Shown here: piece after piece, positions 11,024 to 22,266 of the stretch
How positions within the stretch are numbered: the first letter of the stretch is position 1
Layout: every line of letters starts with the position of its first letter
Source: Gonatopus flavifemur
Taxonomy: Eukaryota; Arthropoda; Insecta; Hymenoptera; Dryinidae
Assembly: GCA_018340375.1 (NCBI GenBank)
Contig: JAFFJZ010000009.1
Span: forward strand, 13,966,501 to 14,030,500
Direction of reading: 5' to 3'
DNA: 64,000 nucleotides
Made by a program: the position numbers and the translations under genes
The notes under the pieces: model-generated
Told to the model about the DNA's origin: nothing
The model's input: only the letters and a program-made list of their open reading frames with translations
The model's database searches: none

Positions 11024-12487
11024 TATTGTGTTCCCTCCATCTCGACTGCACTTCTCGATATCATAAATTACTCATTCACTAATCGTGAATTCCCTCAAGT
11101 TTGGAAATACTCATATATTACTCCTGTACCGAAAACGAAAAATCCAGCGAATGTCACTGAATTTCGTCCAATTTCTATACTATGCGAGTGCAGTAAAATC
11201 TTAGAAAAACTTGTACACCATTATCTTCTTACTTACTTGAGAAAGAATGAGTTGCTAGACTCTTATCAATTTGGTTTCGCTAAGCATAATTCTACACAAA
11301 CAGCACTCATCAATATTATTGATGATATTCGTAAGGGAGTTGATCAGCGTATGGTAACGATACTTGTGTGTTTTGACTCCTCGGAAGCATTTGACACTGT
11401 TGATCATGCATTGCTGATTAAAAAACTTGCAAAATTTAAGATATCTAGACCTGTATTGTGCTGGTTCTGGAGTTATCTAGCTGGAAGGTATCAAGCGGTC
11501 AAAACTCCGGCAGGGATTACTAGCTGGATCCCAGTAAACTCAGGTGTGCCCCAAGGTTCAGTGTTGGGACCGCTGTTATTCGCTCTTCATCTGAAAGATA
11601 TCAATGAGTCCATACAGTTTTGTAAAATATGTAAATATGCAAATGATTTACAAATATATTTCCATTGTCTTCCTCATTTATTGAGTGATACTATTGTGTT
11701 GATTAATCTTGAAATAAAACGCATTGTTGAGTGGTGCAATAATAACTCTTTGAAATTAAATCCCAACAAAACACAATGCATGATCCTTGGATCTTCTACG
11801 TACATCAATTCGCTCGAAATTGACAATCTACCTAAAATCTGTGTCGGGGATGTGTCGATTCCCTATGTCAATCGAATCAAAACTTTGGGTGTCACTCTTT
11901 CTTCAGCGTTGAATTGGAATGAACATGTGTTAGATCTACGGAGAAAAGTTCATCGTGCCCTATATCAGTTAAGACTGAATGGCCACCTTCTCTCGATCAA
12001 CATGAAAGCTAAATTGGTATCTAGTCTAATTATCCCTTATTTTGACTATTGCTGTCTTGTTTTCACGGATATAACGGAGACAGAAAATCTGAAACTACAA
12101 CGCTCCTTTAATGCTTGCGTCCGTTTCATTTTCAATGTTAAGCGAGATGAACACATAACTCCCTATTTTCTGAGGTTACGTTGGTTGAAGTTGAAGAAAC
12201 GACGTGAATACTTTCTTGGTTCATCTGTATATCAGATGTTGAGAACACGATTACCGTCATCTCTCTATAATGGTTTCAAATTCACCTATCAACACTCAAC
12301 CTTCGATACTAGATCTGATCGTAACGCTCTAGTTATCCCCCTCCATCGTACCTCAACGTATGGGGAATCATTTACGATTTCGGCTGCAAGACTTCGGAAC
12401 TCACTCCCAACCCACATTCGGAATCAGCCAACTCTTGCTTCCTTCAAAAGGGATCTACATCATCTTCTCATTAGTAGATACTCATGA
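11024..12487 (+). pseudogene. CR1-like reverse transcriptase fragment, catalytic site changed
   Basis: From about 11024 the frame shows RT motifs: TPVPKTKNPANVTEFRPIS, YQFGFAKHNSTQTAL, FDTVDHALL, NSGVPQGSVLGPLLF, KYANDLQIYF, NSLKLNPNKTQCMILG and LGVTLSSALNWNEHV. The C-terminus is TYGESFTISAARLRNSLP...FKRDLHHLL, typical of CR1/Kiri-like LINEs. The normal (F/Y)ADD is YAND, so one catalytic Asp is lost. The endonuclease half is absent. The frame stays open to its natural stop at 12485-12487, suggesting moderate age. Residues encoded upstream of 11024 in this frame are antisense LINE-A and not part of the protein. Confidence 0.82.
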
Positions 12488-12718
12488 TTGGGTCAATAAC
12501 TCGAATGATGATTTTATGTTTGAATTATGAATGGTAGTATGAAATGGAATGAATTATTTAGATCTAGAGAGCAAGTGAATTTATTAGCTTTTAATTAGTT
12601 TTATAAGTTCTTTTTATTGTTGCTAGTTATTTAGAACCGCTGTAAAATACTATACTGTATTTGCCCCATAGGTTTTCCTAGGGCATAATAATAAACTTAT
12701 CTATCTATCTATCTATCT
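11024..12718 (+). mobile_element. 5-prime truncated CR1-like LINE inside LINE-A
   Basis: It starts within the reverse transcriptase and ends after an AT-rich 3-prime region with a CATAATAATAAACTT stretch and an (ATCT)n tail at about 12697-12718. CR1/L2-type LINEs are usually 5-prime truncated and end in short tandem repeats, which fits. The only possible target duplication is a few pyrimidines (TCTCC), so the exact ends are uncertain by several bases. Confidence 0.72.
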
Positions 12719-13198
12719 CCTCTCCTAACTTCAACTCCTTCCTAATTCCCATCATAACTCCTCCACTCGCTCTTCCGTTCCTATGTTCCCTCTCCGCCCA
12801 TTGTTTCCTCCATATATATCCTTTTGGCAATTGTGTCTTGACTCTATCCCAATTCTTCTCCTCCACCCATGTCTCCACCAAACCCTCTACGTCCCACCCT
12901 CCTATCCTCTTCCAAAAATCCTCTTGTTTACCTGCCAACCCTGACACATTCCAAAAACCTATTTTGACCCCTCTTCCCATCTTCCTTATCCTCATCTCGG
13001 TTTCCTTCTCTTTTCCTCCTCCTTACTTCCTCCTTCTCTCCTTCCTTTACTCCCCCTGTTTCCCTTGGAAATCCTCTTCCTTCCTCTCATCTCCTCTTTT
13101 CTCTCTTCCTCCCATAATTTCTCCCCTACTCCTCAACCTTTCCTCTTCTCATCCCATTTTCACCATCTTCCGTCTATCCATATTCCTCCATACCCAAC

Positions 13199-14411
13199 TC
13201 AAGTTCTTTTCCCCTCCTTCCTTAAATTGTAACCTATCTCCCTCATCCTCTCCATCATCTTTCTTTCCTTCCACGTATAATCTTCTTCTAATCTCTCTTC
13301 TCTACTCCTTAACATCCCTTTCCTTCTTATTACCTTTTCATTGCCCTCAATTGTCTTAAATCTTACAACTATCATCCTTTTCTTATTTCTACCTCCTATA
13401 CCCAAGTCTACAATCTCTTCTATTTCCTCCATTTGCCTTTCTACCCCAATTTCCTCCATAATCCCCTTCACCTCCTCTCTCACCCTCTTTTTCCCTTCGA
13501 TTCCCTTCACCACCATGTTTTTCCTCCTTTCCGCCCTCTCTTTATATTCCATTTTCTTCTCCATCTCTTTTACTCTCCTATCCACTCCCACTTCAACTTC
13601 CGAGTGACTGTGCTCCTTACCTTCTCTTTCGTCAACCTTCTCATTTCCACCTCTCTCCCTCTCCTCTAGCCTTTTCTCTATCTCTTCAAGTCGAACTTCT
13701 ATTACTCTACTCTCTGCCATTTGTGTTCCCTCCTTTGTCCTAATTCCCCCCCCCCTTCTTCCCCCTCTTCTTTCTCCTCTCTTTCTCTAATCATTCTTCC
13801 TAACTCTTCTACCTTGTCTTCCAGTTCCTCTAATTTCTTTTTTTCCTCTTTATTATCCTGATTTTGTTTCTCTACCTTATTCAGTCTGTCTTTAATCTCT
13901 TCTCTTTTTAATCTCCATACCTCCTCTACACTTCTCTGTCTTTCGCTTATCCTCTCCAGCTCTTTTCTCATCCCTTCATAACCTTCTTCTATTTTATCTA
14001 ATTTCTCATCCATTTTCCTCATACTAATCCCCAACTGCCGCGTCATCTCTAATAATTCCTTCTTCTCTTCCGATTCCTTCCTCCTCTTTTCTTCCGGAGA
14101 TCTCACTATCTTATCTTTTCTCCCAAACACCATTGACTTCTCCCATTCTTCTACTCCATCTCTCTTCCTCTTCCAAAAATCTTCCCACTACTGTCCTCAT
14201 CTACCTTTTCGTTTCCTTCGGTCTGGCCTACTTTCGATTCTACTCCTTTCTCTCGTTCGTCTGCCTCTAGCCCGCCATTATCTACTTCCTTAGTCAGCCC
14301 AGTCTCCGTCTCTTCCACTTGCTCCATTTCCTCGTCTGCCTCTAAACCTACCTCCTCTACTTCTTCCATTCTATCTTCTCTACCTCTCCGCCCGATGTCG
14401 CCACTATCCAC
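13199..14411 (-). pseudogene. LINE-A ORF1 protein, frameshifted
   Basis: Three successive frames make one ORF1. 14411-14151 is a Glu-rich acidic start. 14133-13702 is a long coiled coil (LLEMTRQLGISMRKMDEKLD and onward, heptad-like). 13720-13199 has a second coiled stretch and an RRM-like core (NMVVKGIEGKK, EIVDLGIGGRNKKRMIVVRF, RLEEDYTWKERKMM). This order, coiled coil then an RNA-binding fold, resembles L1-type ORF1 chaperones, which coat the element RNA. The break near 13702-13755 coincides with a poly-C/G run (plus strand 13747-13756), a likely slip site. It is the natural upstream partner of the endonuclease at 12995. Confidence 0.7.
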
Positions 14412-14867
14412 TTTACTACTCTTCTCTCTACCTTACCTTCTCGCCTACTTTCCTCAACTACCTACTTCCACCGCCCACTCCTATATGTCTCCACTCACTT
14501 CCTTCTTCTCTCTTATAACCTACTCCTTTCCCCTCTACCTCTTTCCTGTCACGTTTTCACCCACTAAAATCTTTCCTTTTCATCTGTTCCCACCCTCTTT
14601 TCACTACCAAACTTCACCTATTTTACCTATACTTTCACTGATTTTTCACCTCACACCACCAACACTTTTTCCTGTTCCTTTTTCTCCTACAATTTCACTT
14701 TTGCTACACACCTGTTATTTATCAACTCCTGACTCGCACCCTCAAGAAAATGTATTCTTGGGGTAAGAAAATTTTCTCCATATCACGCTGTATAGTTTCA
14801 AACTGAGTAGATGTTTTCTTCTTTCGATCAAAATTTTCTTGGTTCAAGATTTTTTTCCTCTCAGTGT

Positions 14868-16929
14868 AGTATTGATTGATATTGGACAACGAACCCTCTC
14901 TCTTTCAATTCGTAATACATTGAATGAAATTATCGAACCCCATGTAAAAATCTAACGATTCCGCCAATGTTGACCACGGGTAATAGCTTGAACCAGGCGT
15001 GGTAACCGAGCGTAGGGGATGTAGATTGAGCCAACGTTGATTGACAATAGAGTTAATATCGTGCACGTATCGGCAACACAAAGATAAAGAGTGTTGGAAC
15101 AGTGTTGGCGCAAGTTTGTACAAGCATTGGTTCAGGCTTGAACCAACATTGGTTTTAAAATAAAAGTTTTGTATCAGCCAATTATGGCAACACCATTGAA
15201 TCCAACTTCCGCCAACGTTGGCAATCTTTTACCATCGTTGCCCCAGCCGTCAAAATTGAGGTTCGTTGACTGCTGAAACGATGTTATCATTCCAGCCTTT
15301 AGCAAAGCTCCCTCCCAAGGCTTCGCCAATGCTCGCCAGGGCTAAGCCAGCTTTGCACCACTGGTAAATTTTTACATGGAACTTTATATATTTGAATGAC
15401 TCTCGGAGTGACAATTTTGAGGGCGCTTAGATTGTCTAAGTTTGAAATGATAGTTCAAGAATATCACTAGAAAATATCACATAAGACTGAAAATATTTAA
15501 TTTTCACACCTTTGTAAATTTTTAGAAAGAATTTGTGTATCATTGTGGAAAAATCCAATAATTCAAAATGTTAATAATTGCGGAAACAATATCATTTTTT
15601 TTCACACGAACAGAAAATTCCATTACAAATCCCTGTGACAGTTCACTATCCGCGAACCATGTTGATGACCATAAGAAAAATGACTGTGTTTTTATTTAAA
15701 AATACTTCGTCTCTAAAATTGGACGGAAACAGTAATTTTCTCGTGATGACCAACATGGTCCGCGGATAATGAACTGTCACAGTAATTTGTAAGAGCATTT
15801 TCTTACCGTATATTGGGTCAATTCCTGAGAAAATTCTACGTAAAAAAATTAGATATTTTCTATCCATATCAATTACTTCTTATAAGAAATAATTTGATTG
15901 AGTGATTTGTCATAAAAATCCCGAAAAATGATATCCAAGGATAGTCCAAGAAAAAACCCCACATCAAAGCAAAATATAGCGTGTTACTTCGCGAACAAAC
16001 TTTTGTTGGTCTTGTTTGATGTTTGCAGTGCTTGGCCATACACTCACCTACGGCGAGTGGATTAACGCCTCAAGATATAAACATTAACCGTGGCGAAAAA
16101 AAGATGGTTAATATCGCGACACAATGAACCAATTATGGTTTCAAATCAATTATCTTGGAATGCTCGAGAAAAATCTTAAAACATGTGTCCTTATGAGTGT
16201 TGTCATTCCTTTAATGATTATATGCCCTTGATTAGTTGTGTTTTATAACTGAATTCATATACTTACTCGGTGGCGAGAACATTTTGGATTCCATAAAATC
16301 CGGTGTTTATACTGTCGAAAAACACTCCACTTCGTATTTGAAAGAAGAAACTGTACATCAATCGAATGCATATATCAACCGGATTTGTTTTGTTGACAGA
16401 AAACAATTGATGCACTTCGGGTTCCTCCGCACGTTGGCCGAACAAGACATAGGACTTTTTCTAGTTGTAATGTAGCGCCCAGCTCGAGCAATTTACAACG
16501 GAAGAAAAACATGTTCTGATCTATTTCAACTTCTTGTATTCAAGGCTGATCCTCGACACTTTTACAAATCAAGAAGAACCTAAGTCGACTTAGGTTCGCT
16601 CTCAGTTGGAAATTGATGATGAACGAGCGTTTTTTCACGCCAAATACAACTTTTCTAAGACTTAGGTCTTTTTCATCAGGGATGAACGAATTTCCGTCGC
16701 ATAAAACTTGCAATAACGCAAAAACTATTCATCTTTCCTAATTTTCGTTCCAACAGATAGATTCAGAATTCTCTTCCAAATCGATTGATATCAAAATCTC
16801 ATTTTCGTCAAAAAAGTGACTTAAGTGCCTTTTTAATTTGTACGGCGGTGTTAGTGCGTTCCATAGCAACAATTATTCATGCCACTCAATACGACTCAGT
16901 TGTGTGGCATGCAGTACCTCTCAACGTTG
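14868..16929. other. intergenic or intronic stretch, no gene seen
   Basis: From 14880 to 15370 short motifs such as CCAACGTTGG, TTGGTTCAAGCTTGAACCAA and GCCAATGCTCGCC recur irregularly, suggesting a decayed repeat. 15609-15672 and 15743-15804 form an inverted repeat (AACCATGTTGATGAC against its near-complement). Nothing recognisable is seen from 15810 to 16929. Short open frames here show no family features. Confidence 0.5.
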
Positions 16930-16933
16930 CGAA

Positions 16934-16935
<2 letters not shown>

Positions 16936-16970
<35 letters not shown>
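16936..16970. repeat. (GA)n microsatellite
   Basis: An uninterrupted GA dinucleotide run of about 17 units. It lies 730 bp before the first visible PDZRN exon. Confidence 0.95.
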
Positions 16971-16971
<1 letters not shown>

Positions 16972-17012
16972 TATCACAGTAGTCCGTAGTGCTAACACAC
17001 TACTCATTACTG

Positions 17013-17198
17013 CACGGAGAAAATCCTACAATACTGAGTACTGTAGCCGACACGATTGGCTCATGTTATGGAAAAAAATCATTTCAACACTGCTGGTTAC
17101 TGTAGTAACACGAATCAGCAGTGTTGAAAGGATTTTTTTCCATAACATGAGCCAATCGTGTCGGCTACAGTACTCAGTATTGTAGGATTTTCTCCGTG
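17013..17198. mobile_element. 186-bp hairpin MITE
   Basis: CACGGAGAAAATCCTACAAT at 17013 is mirrored by the complement ending at 17198. The arms are nearly perfect through AGTACTGTAGCCGACACG and CATAACATGAGCC. A diverged second copy follows, with the same right end at about 17361-17379 (TAGGATTTTCTCCGTG). No coding potential. Confidence 0.75.
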
Positions 17199-17703
17199 TG
17201 TTACCGAGTTCGTTTAATTAGCACGACTGCTTACTGTTGAAAAACGAATGGCTACTGTAGAGACACGAACGGTTCGTGTGAATACAGTAACTATTGATGT
17301 GGGGAAATTCTTTTTTCTTACCAGACGAGCCTGTCGTGTAGCCCACAGTACGCATTAGTGTAGGATTTTCTCCGTGTAGTCATCGTTCCAAATTTTTAAT
17401 TTTCCCATCTACGTACATGAGTGTAAAATAATGACATGTGCATATACTTCCTCTCCATGCAACATTCACGTGGATTCATCGAACAGATTCTTAGTGTAAG
17501 AAATTTGAAATGCTCGTACATTATATGAATAATTCGGTGCCGAGTGAATCTTGATAGAAATCAAATCAGGGAGTGATCATATTCTCTTCTCATTTTTGTT
17601 TGAATAATATTATTAGTGCTGTGAAATCCAATTGAAAAAATATGATGTATAATTAAAAATTATTGGCTTACGACTAGTGTAAGATAACTTCATTTTGTTT
17701 CAG

Positions 17704-17802
17704 GTGAATGGAAAAGACGTTGCAAACAAAGAACAAACTGAAAATTTATTTGCGGAAACAAAGAATGCAGTCACCATTCTTGTTAGCCGATGCATTCATC
17801 CG
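17704..17802 (+). CDS. Pdzrn3: PDZRN3/4-like exon: end of a PDZ domain
   Basis: TTTCAG precedes and GTGAGT follows a 99-nt exon in phase 0 (33 residues) starting VNGKDVANKEQ and ending VTILVSRCIHP. This matches the last part of a PDZ domain: the VNG turn, the helix carrying KEQTENLF and the final beta strand. From memory it aligns with the second PDZ domain of vertebrate PDZRN3/4 (INGxxVQNREEA...LLIARP). It joins in frame to the microexon at 36754. PDZRN proteins are RING-type E3 ubiquitin ligases whose PDZ domains bind partners such as MuSK in vertebrates; the RING and first PDZ exons should lie to the left of the window. The identification rests mainly on the downstream exon, and this one fits it. 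Confidence 0.8.
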
Positions 17803-18085
17803 GTGAGTTATGGCTTATTCAAAGATCGGCAGCAATGATTTCTTCATTGATGATTTTGAGATTTATTGCTCATTACCTCTAGAATCAGAGTTTGTAAACG
17901 GAGAAAAAAAGATGTTCTAAATATTACTACATTTTGTACTAAAGTAGCAGCATAAGTGACATAGTACGATTTTTACCACACTGTGTTGTGAAAATTCTGA
18001 TTCCATGGATAATGATAATAAATCCCGCGCGGAAATTCAGTATCTCGCACACGATCTCGCATAGTTCCGCAAACAGTCTTGTGAA

Positions 18086-18249
18086 CAGTGATGCCAGATT
18101 CGGCCGACCGACTCGGTCTACCCCCTCCATCACGCTCTACACAATCAAATTCCTTTTGTCGGTGGTTTCATTGTGTGTGTGAAAGTTCTTTACAGATGGG
18201 TGTAATGGAGAGGGTAAACCGAGTCGGTCGGCCGAATCTGGCATCACTG
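18086..18249. mobile_element. hAT-type MITE, copy 1 (164 bp)
   Basis: The ends are CAGTGATGCCAGATTCGG at 18086 and its complement ending at 18249. The octamer CTTGTGAA flanks both sides (18078-18085 and 18250-18257). A CAGTGATGCCA terminus and an 8-bp duplication are hAT signatures. A second copy with its own octamer is at 49595-49760. It is embedded in a TCTCGC-rich repeat (about 18030-18400), also found in opposite orientation near 36120-36260. Confidence 0.9.
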
Positions 18250-18487
18250 CTTGTGAATAGTCTCGCAAAGAATTTTTGATAATCTTGGAAATGATCTTGT
18301 AAATAGTCTCGGTTATGAAACAATCTGAGATATGAATGAGATCTCGACAATAGTCTCGCTGACAGCTCGCTGATCATCTCGCAAAATTATTGAAAAATTT
18401 TGAGATTTTGACCCAAAGGGAATCAAGGAATTACATTCCTGAATAAAAAAAAATATATATATATATATCGCTCACCTATGATACCTC

Positions 18488-19690
18488 CACTGTAAAAAAA
18501 ATCGGTAAATTTACCGAACTTTCCTTCGGGAATCGTCCAAAACTGGTTCGGTAAAGAGTTTTACCGAAGATAGTTCGGTAAAACTCAGGTACCATGATTT
18601 TACCGATGTTGTTCGGGAAAATTTTTGTCCATGATATGTGGAATTAGAGAAAATTTCGAGGTGGAAAAAAACTACTCGTAATGACAGGTTTTTTAATCAT
18701 TTCAGAAGATTTGGAACCAAATGGATCATACGAGGGAAGCATTTTTTTTCATGTTTCATTTTATCTTAAACCAGGACTTATAGAAAAAATTTCGAGTTTT
18801 GAAAAAAAAACGTACTGGCAGAAACAAGTTTCTTATCCGATTCAACAGATTTGGAATCGAATGGTGCATATGGGAAAAACAATTTTTTTTCACTTCTTCC
18901 TCCATTTTGAATCAGAAAAAATTTCCAGGTGGATTTTCTCCAAACAACTTCGGTAAATTTACCGAAGTTTGCGGGAAAAGTTTTTGTAATCCATGAGATT
19001 TCCATGGACTTGGAAAAAATTTCGAGTTTTGAAAAAAAACGTACTGGCAGGGACAATTTTGTTAGCACGGTCCTGAAAATTTACCAAATATAACTGAAAA
19101 TTCACACCTCGTCTATCTTTTTGTGTATTCTAAATATGAAACATATGTGGACTTCCAAGGTGGCTATCCAGCATGTCGCGCCATCGCTCAGCGATTAGGT
19201 CTTAGGTTTTTCAGTCGGTAGGCAGGTAGGAATGTAGGTTCGAATCCCGCTGAGTAGTTATGATTGCCACTTCATCCAGATGAGTGATCAAGTTCCTCAG
19301 TGATCTTGAAGCACAAGGAATATGCGGAATCAGTTCGCGTGATAAAATTGTTTTTCAATTTTTATGAATATTTTGAGCAATAATTTTCCAGTACATGTAA
19401 ATTGTGATACAAAACTGCAAAAAATTCACGAATTCCGGTAATTTCACCATACTATTTCGGCAATTTTGAACCATTCGATTCCATATCTTTCCCGAGGATA
19501 ACCGGTAAAATTACCATCCTATTTTGGTAATTTCAAGTTACTCGAGTTCATATCATTCCCGAGAGTAATCGGTAAAATTATCGAATACATTCAAAATTAT
19601 TCCCGATACCAATTTGCAATTTTACCGAAAGTTCGGGTTAATTGCTTCCCGAATATTTTCGGTAAATTTACCGGAATTTTTCTTACAGTG
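18488..19690. mobile_element. 1.2-kb non-autonomous element with CACTGTAA ends and GGTAAATTTACC palindromes
   Basis: The left end CACTGTAAAAAAAATCGG and the complement of CACTGTAAGAAAAATTCCGG (ending at 19690) bracket many GGTAAATTTACCGAA-like palindromes near both ends. The interior carries a tRNA-like module (19177-19256). No transposase frame is present. Superfamily unassigned; the target duplication is unclear. Confidence 0.65.
19177..19256 (+). other. tRNA-like module (A box and B box) inside a DNA element
   Basis: ATCGCTCAGCGATTAGG (about 19183-19199) resembles a pol III A box and GGTTCGAATCC (19238-19248) is an excellent B box. It does not fold into a normal tRNA by eye. The same module on the other strand is in the element at 41799-42844. 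It could be a captured tRNA-derived SINE or a pol III promoter remnant. Confidence 0.6.
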
Positions 19691-20447
19691 CCACACAGCA
19701 CCTAATATTGCAGCAATATTGCAGCAGTATTACAATATCGACGTAATATTACAAATCATAATGTAACATTGCAGCAATATTACAATATTATATATTGCAA
19801 TGTAATATCACTGCAAGATTACAGTGTCGATAATATATCATGAATCACACTGAAATATTGCAGTGATATTTTGCAAACAGGAATTTGTAATACATGCCTA
19901 AACTTGAATCCTGGCCAATTTCCATGTGAAAATTAGTCCAAAACGGTTTGATATTGTTTGGTTTTTGTATTCATGAGTGGACGTGGAAAATAAATGGAAA
20001 TGGAAATGTGTGTTGTGTAGTAAACTTCAGTAGTGAAAAAACGGGTTCCTTCTGAGTCCGGTCCATTGCAATCGTTTCAAAATCCTTCAAAATGCAAAAC
20101 CAATACCCCTCCCACAGTTTCATTTTTTTCGAAGATGGGATATTTTGTGGAATATTATAAAAACATCATTTTCAATTATAATACTGTCCCTAATTCGGGT
20201 CCTAAAATATTTAAAAAAATAGAAGAATAGTTTTCTCCTCTGTAGGACTTTCGAATGCCATGGGAAGTTGAGAAAATATGCCTGAACTCACATTTGTCTT
20301 AAAAAATCATGATTCTTCCAATTTCATCACTGAGCAATATAAAGAGAAAAAAATTAAGACTTTTTTTATGACCCAAAAAATTTCATATTCCTTGAAAACC
20401 CACAAAAGTTACAGTTGTTAAATAAATTACAAGACTTTGAGACGGTA
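19691..20447. repeat. AATATTGC-rich array and unassigned sequence
   Basis: From 19691 to about 19870 the motif GCAATATTGCAGCAATATTA and variants recur, introduced by CACACAGCAC. A second, longer array of the same kind is at 35005-35255, ending CTGTGCTGTGTGG, so the two look like ends or copies of one repeat family. From 19870 to 20447 nothing is recognised. Confidence 0.5.
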
Positions 20448-20743
20448 CCAGTGCCATGAGATCAGCTGATTTTGTCTGTAAGGTTTTCTGAAACGAGTGA
20501 AATACAATTGAAATATCTTGATGTACCTTTATTCTTTACCAATCAAACGAAGCTACATGGAAATATCTATTATATTTCACCAGGCTTATGACAACCGGGA
20601 ATTTTTCTCTTTTTGATTGGTTATTCTATTTAAAATAAATGCATCATTGATCAATTTCGTTGGAATTCCCAGTTGAAGCACTTCCCTGTTCACCCCCTTT
20701 GCAAAATGTCCCAGAAAATAATCAGCTGTTCTCATGGCACTGG
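20448..20743. mobile_element. 296-bp MITE with CCAGTGCCATGAG ends
   Basis: CCAGTGCCATGAGATCAGCT at 20448 is mirrored by AGCTGTTCTCATGGCACTGG ending at 20743. TA lies on both sides (20446-20447, 20744-20745). The inner part is AT-rich with no frame. Confidence 0.75.
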
Positions 20744-21132
20744 TATCTGCTTAATCAAAATTTTTCGTTTTCATTGGAGTTTCAAATTACATCCCCAAAA
20801 AAAACTCCAAAAAAGTGAAAAAATAACGCCAAGTACATGAAAATCCCAAAAACAAAGAATGAAAAAATCTGAAAACACATTCTAGAGTTACTAAATCTCT
20901 CAACCCAAAATACTCTATGACAATTTAATAAAATTCATGATATTTGAGAATTGAATCATTCCAAAACCAAGATAAGTAAAGATAAAAATGATGGTTTGTA
21001 AGAACACAAATATAATCCAGCTTGAATGGAACAACTGAAAGGATGGAACTTTGGAAGAAAACATTCAGAATGAATTGTCACATCCAGTCACATCAGTCAA
21101 GTTGACCTGTAGTTGTTCTGCAACAATTTCTC

Positions 21133-22010
21133 TAATCAGAATATTATATCTGCTCAATTTTCGTTGAGTTGATCCTAAACAGTCTCTCCAATCATTCGTC
21201 AATTGGTCAGTGGAATGCACCCGATGCAGAGATTTGTGATATATCCACTGCGCTCCTATCTTTTCTGCATTTTCCTTCAACGCTACCTAATGATCATGGT
21301 AGGATTGAACGTACAGATGTATGGTACATCTACATCCTTTTTTCTTTTTCTTCATCCACCTATGATTCTATTGGAAGAATCTGATAGTGGTATTATTCAA
21401 TTCTATAATCAGGATATTGTATCTGCTCAATTTTCGTTGAGTTGATCCTAAACAGTCTCTCTAATCATTCGTCAATTGGTCAGTGGAATACACCCAATGC
21501 AAAGATTTGTGGTATATCCACTGCGCTCCTATCTTTTCTGCATTTTCCTCCAACGCTACCTAATGATCATGGTAGGATTCAACGTACAGATGTATGATAC
21601 ATCTACATCCTTTTTGCTTTTTCTTCATCCACCTATGATTCTATTGGAAGAATCTGATAATAGTGTACCTAACGCAAGGACCTGTGGTATATCCACTGCA
21701 CTTCTGCCTTTTCTTCATTTTCCTATGACGCTGCCTAATGACATTGATCATTGTGGTACGTAACATAAAGATGTATGGTGACATGCGTCCTTCTCGCTTT
21801 CTCTTCATCCACCTGTGATTCTATTGGAAGAATCTGATAATAGTGTACCTAACGCAAGGACCTGTGGTATATTCACTGCACTCTTGCCTTTTCTTCATTT
21901 TCCTTCTATGCTACCTGATGATATTAATCGTGGTGGTAAGTAACATACAGATGTATAGTATACCTGCATCCTTTCTACTTTTTCTTGATCCACCTGTAAT
22001 TTTACTCAAA
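21133..22010. repeat. tandem repeat array, four units
   Basis: The core (TATATCCACTGCGCTCC...CATCCACCTATGATTCTATT) occurs near 21238, 21512, 21687 and 21868, spaced 274, 175 and 181 bp. The first two units also share the 5-prime part TCTGCTCAATTTTCGTTGAG. Open frames here repeat the same peptide and are products of the array, not genes. Related units occur on the other side of LINE-B at 31.75-33.7 kb, some inverted. Confidence 0.75.
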
Positions 22011-22266
22011 GAATCTAGGGAAACCATTTTGTACATAGTTCATAATTTTGATTCAGGATGTCATATTTTAGTAGACCTGAAGTGCTCGGTGACTAACCTT
22101 ATTTTCGAATGTTTTTCAAACTTGTGTGATATAACCTGCACACAGGAAGTGTTTTTATCTATATCAATCCATCGGTCACTCAAAAAGAAAAAATGTGTAA
22201 AATCTGTTATACATGTAGCGCTGTTATCCCTTGGTGCTGAAAAAATTTCTCCATTTTAAACAACAT

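Larger units (their letters stand above)
10522..12995 (-). pseudogene. LINE-A AP-endonuclease, split by a CR1-like insertion
   Basis: The start of the domain is at 12995-12719 (KIGFWNVSGLAGKQEDFW and VEGLVETWVEEKNW). The rest is at 11023-10522 (WRVATIYVNGNTGEMMEEL, VIEGDFNARRGELGG, DYVIGDGRTWEDC, EESDHMPVVLELEG). These are the usual GFWN, E-T, GDFN, D-Y-V and SDHxP motifs of APE-type LINE endonucleases. A CR1-like LINE fragment on the other strand occupies 11024-12718. A stop ends the frame after the SDH motif before it reaches the link to the RT. The domain is recognisable but broken. Confidence 0.82.
1783..14740 (-). mobile_element. LINE-A: purine-rich APE-type non-LTR retrotransposon with two later insertions
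   Basis: The minus strand carries, in order, ORF1 (14411-13199), an endonuclease (12995-12719 and 11023-10522), a reverse transcriptase (about 4185-2850), a C-terminal Cys/His region (2489-2013) and a 3-prime hairpin with tail (1837-1783). The coding strand is extremely rich in A and G. Near-identical 15-bp flanks, CTCAAAGAAATGTAT at 1768-1782 and CTCAAGAAAATGTAT at 14741-14755, look like its target duplication with two changes. Subtracting the hAT-like element (4358-10445) and the CR1-like piece (11024-12718) leaves about 5.2 kb, a normal full length. Frameshifts and stops make it defective. The clade is uncertain; the C-terminal CxxC...H...C motif occurs in R1-group and related elements. 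Confidence 0.82.
1700..14865. mobile_element. outermost MITE, split by LINE-A
   Basis: The left end (T)ACTGAGAGAAAAATTGA at 1700 and the right end TTTTTTTCCTCTCAGTG at 14865 are inverted repeats, flanked by TA at 1698-1699 and 14866-14867. Only about 80 bp of the left half (to ~1782) and ~110 bp of the right half (from 14756) belong to the MITE; the rest is LINE-A and its passengers. A related element with CACTGAGAG ends lies at 49513-49879. The ends are seen directly; that they once formed one small element is inference. Confidence 0.6.

Noticed and set aside
12838..14766. Further long + strand frames
   Set aside because: Antisense of LINE-A ORF1, same compositional artefact.
16236..16475. 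79-codon frame as a possible host exon
   Set aside because: No domain, no supporting splice sites or neighbours.
21203..22259. Frames coding repeated LFLHPPMILLEES-like peptides
   Set aside because: Produced by the tandem array; unit lengths are not all multiples of three and there is no family match.
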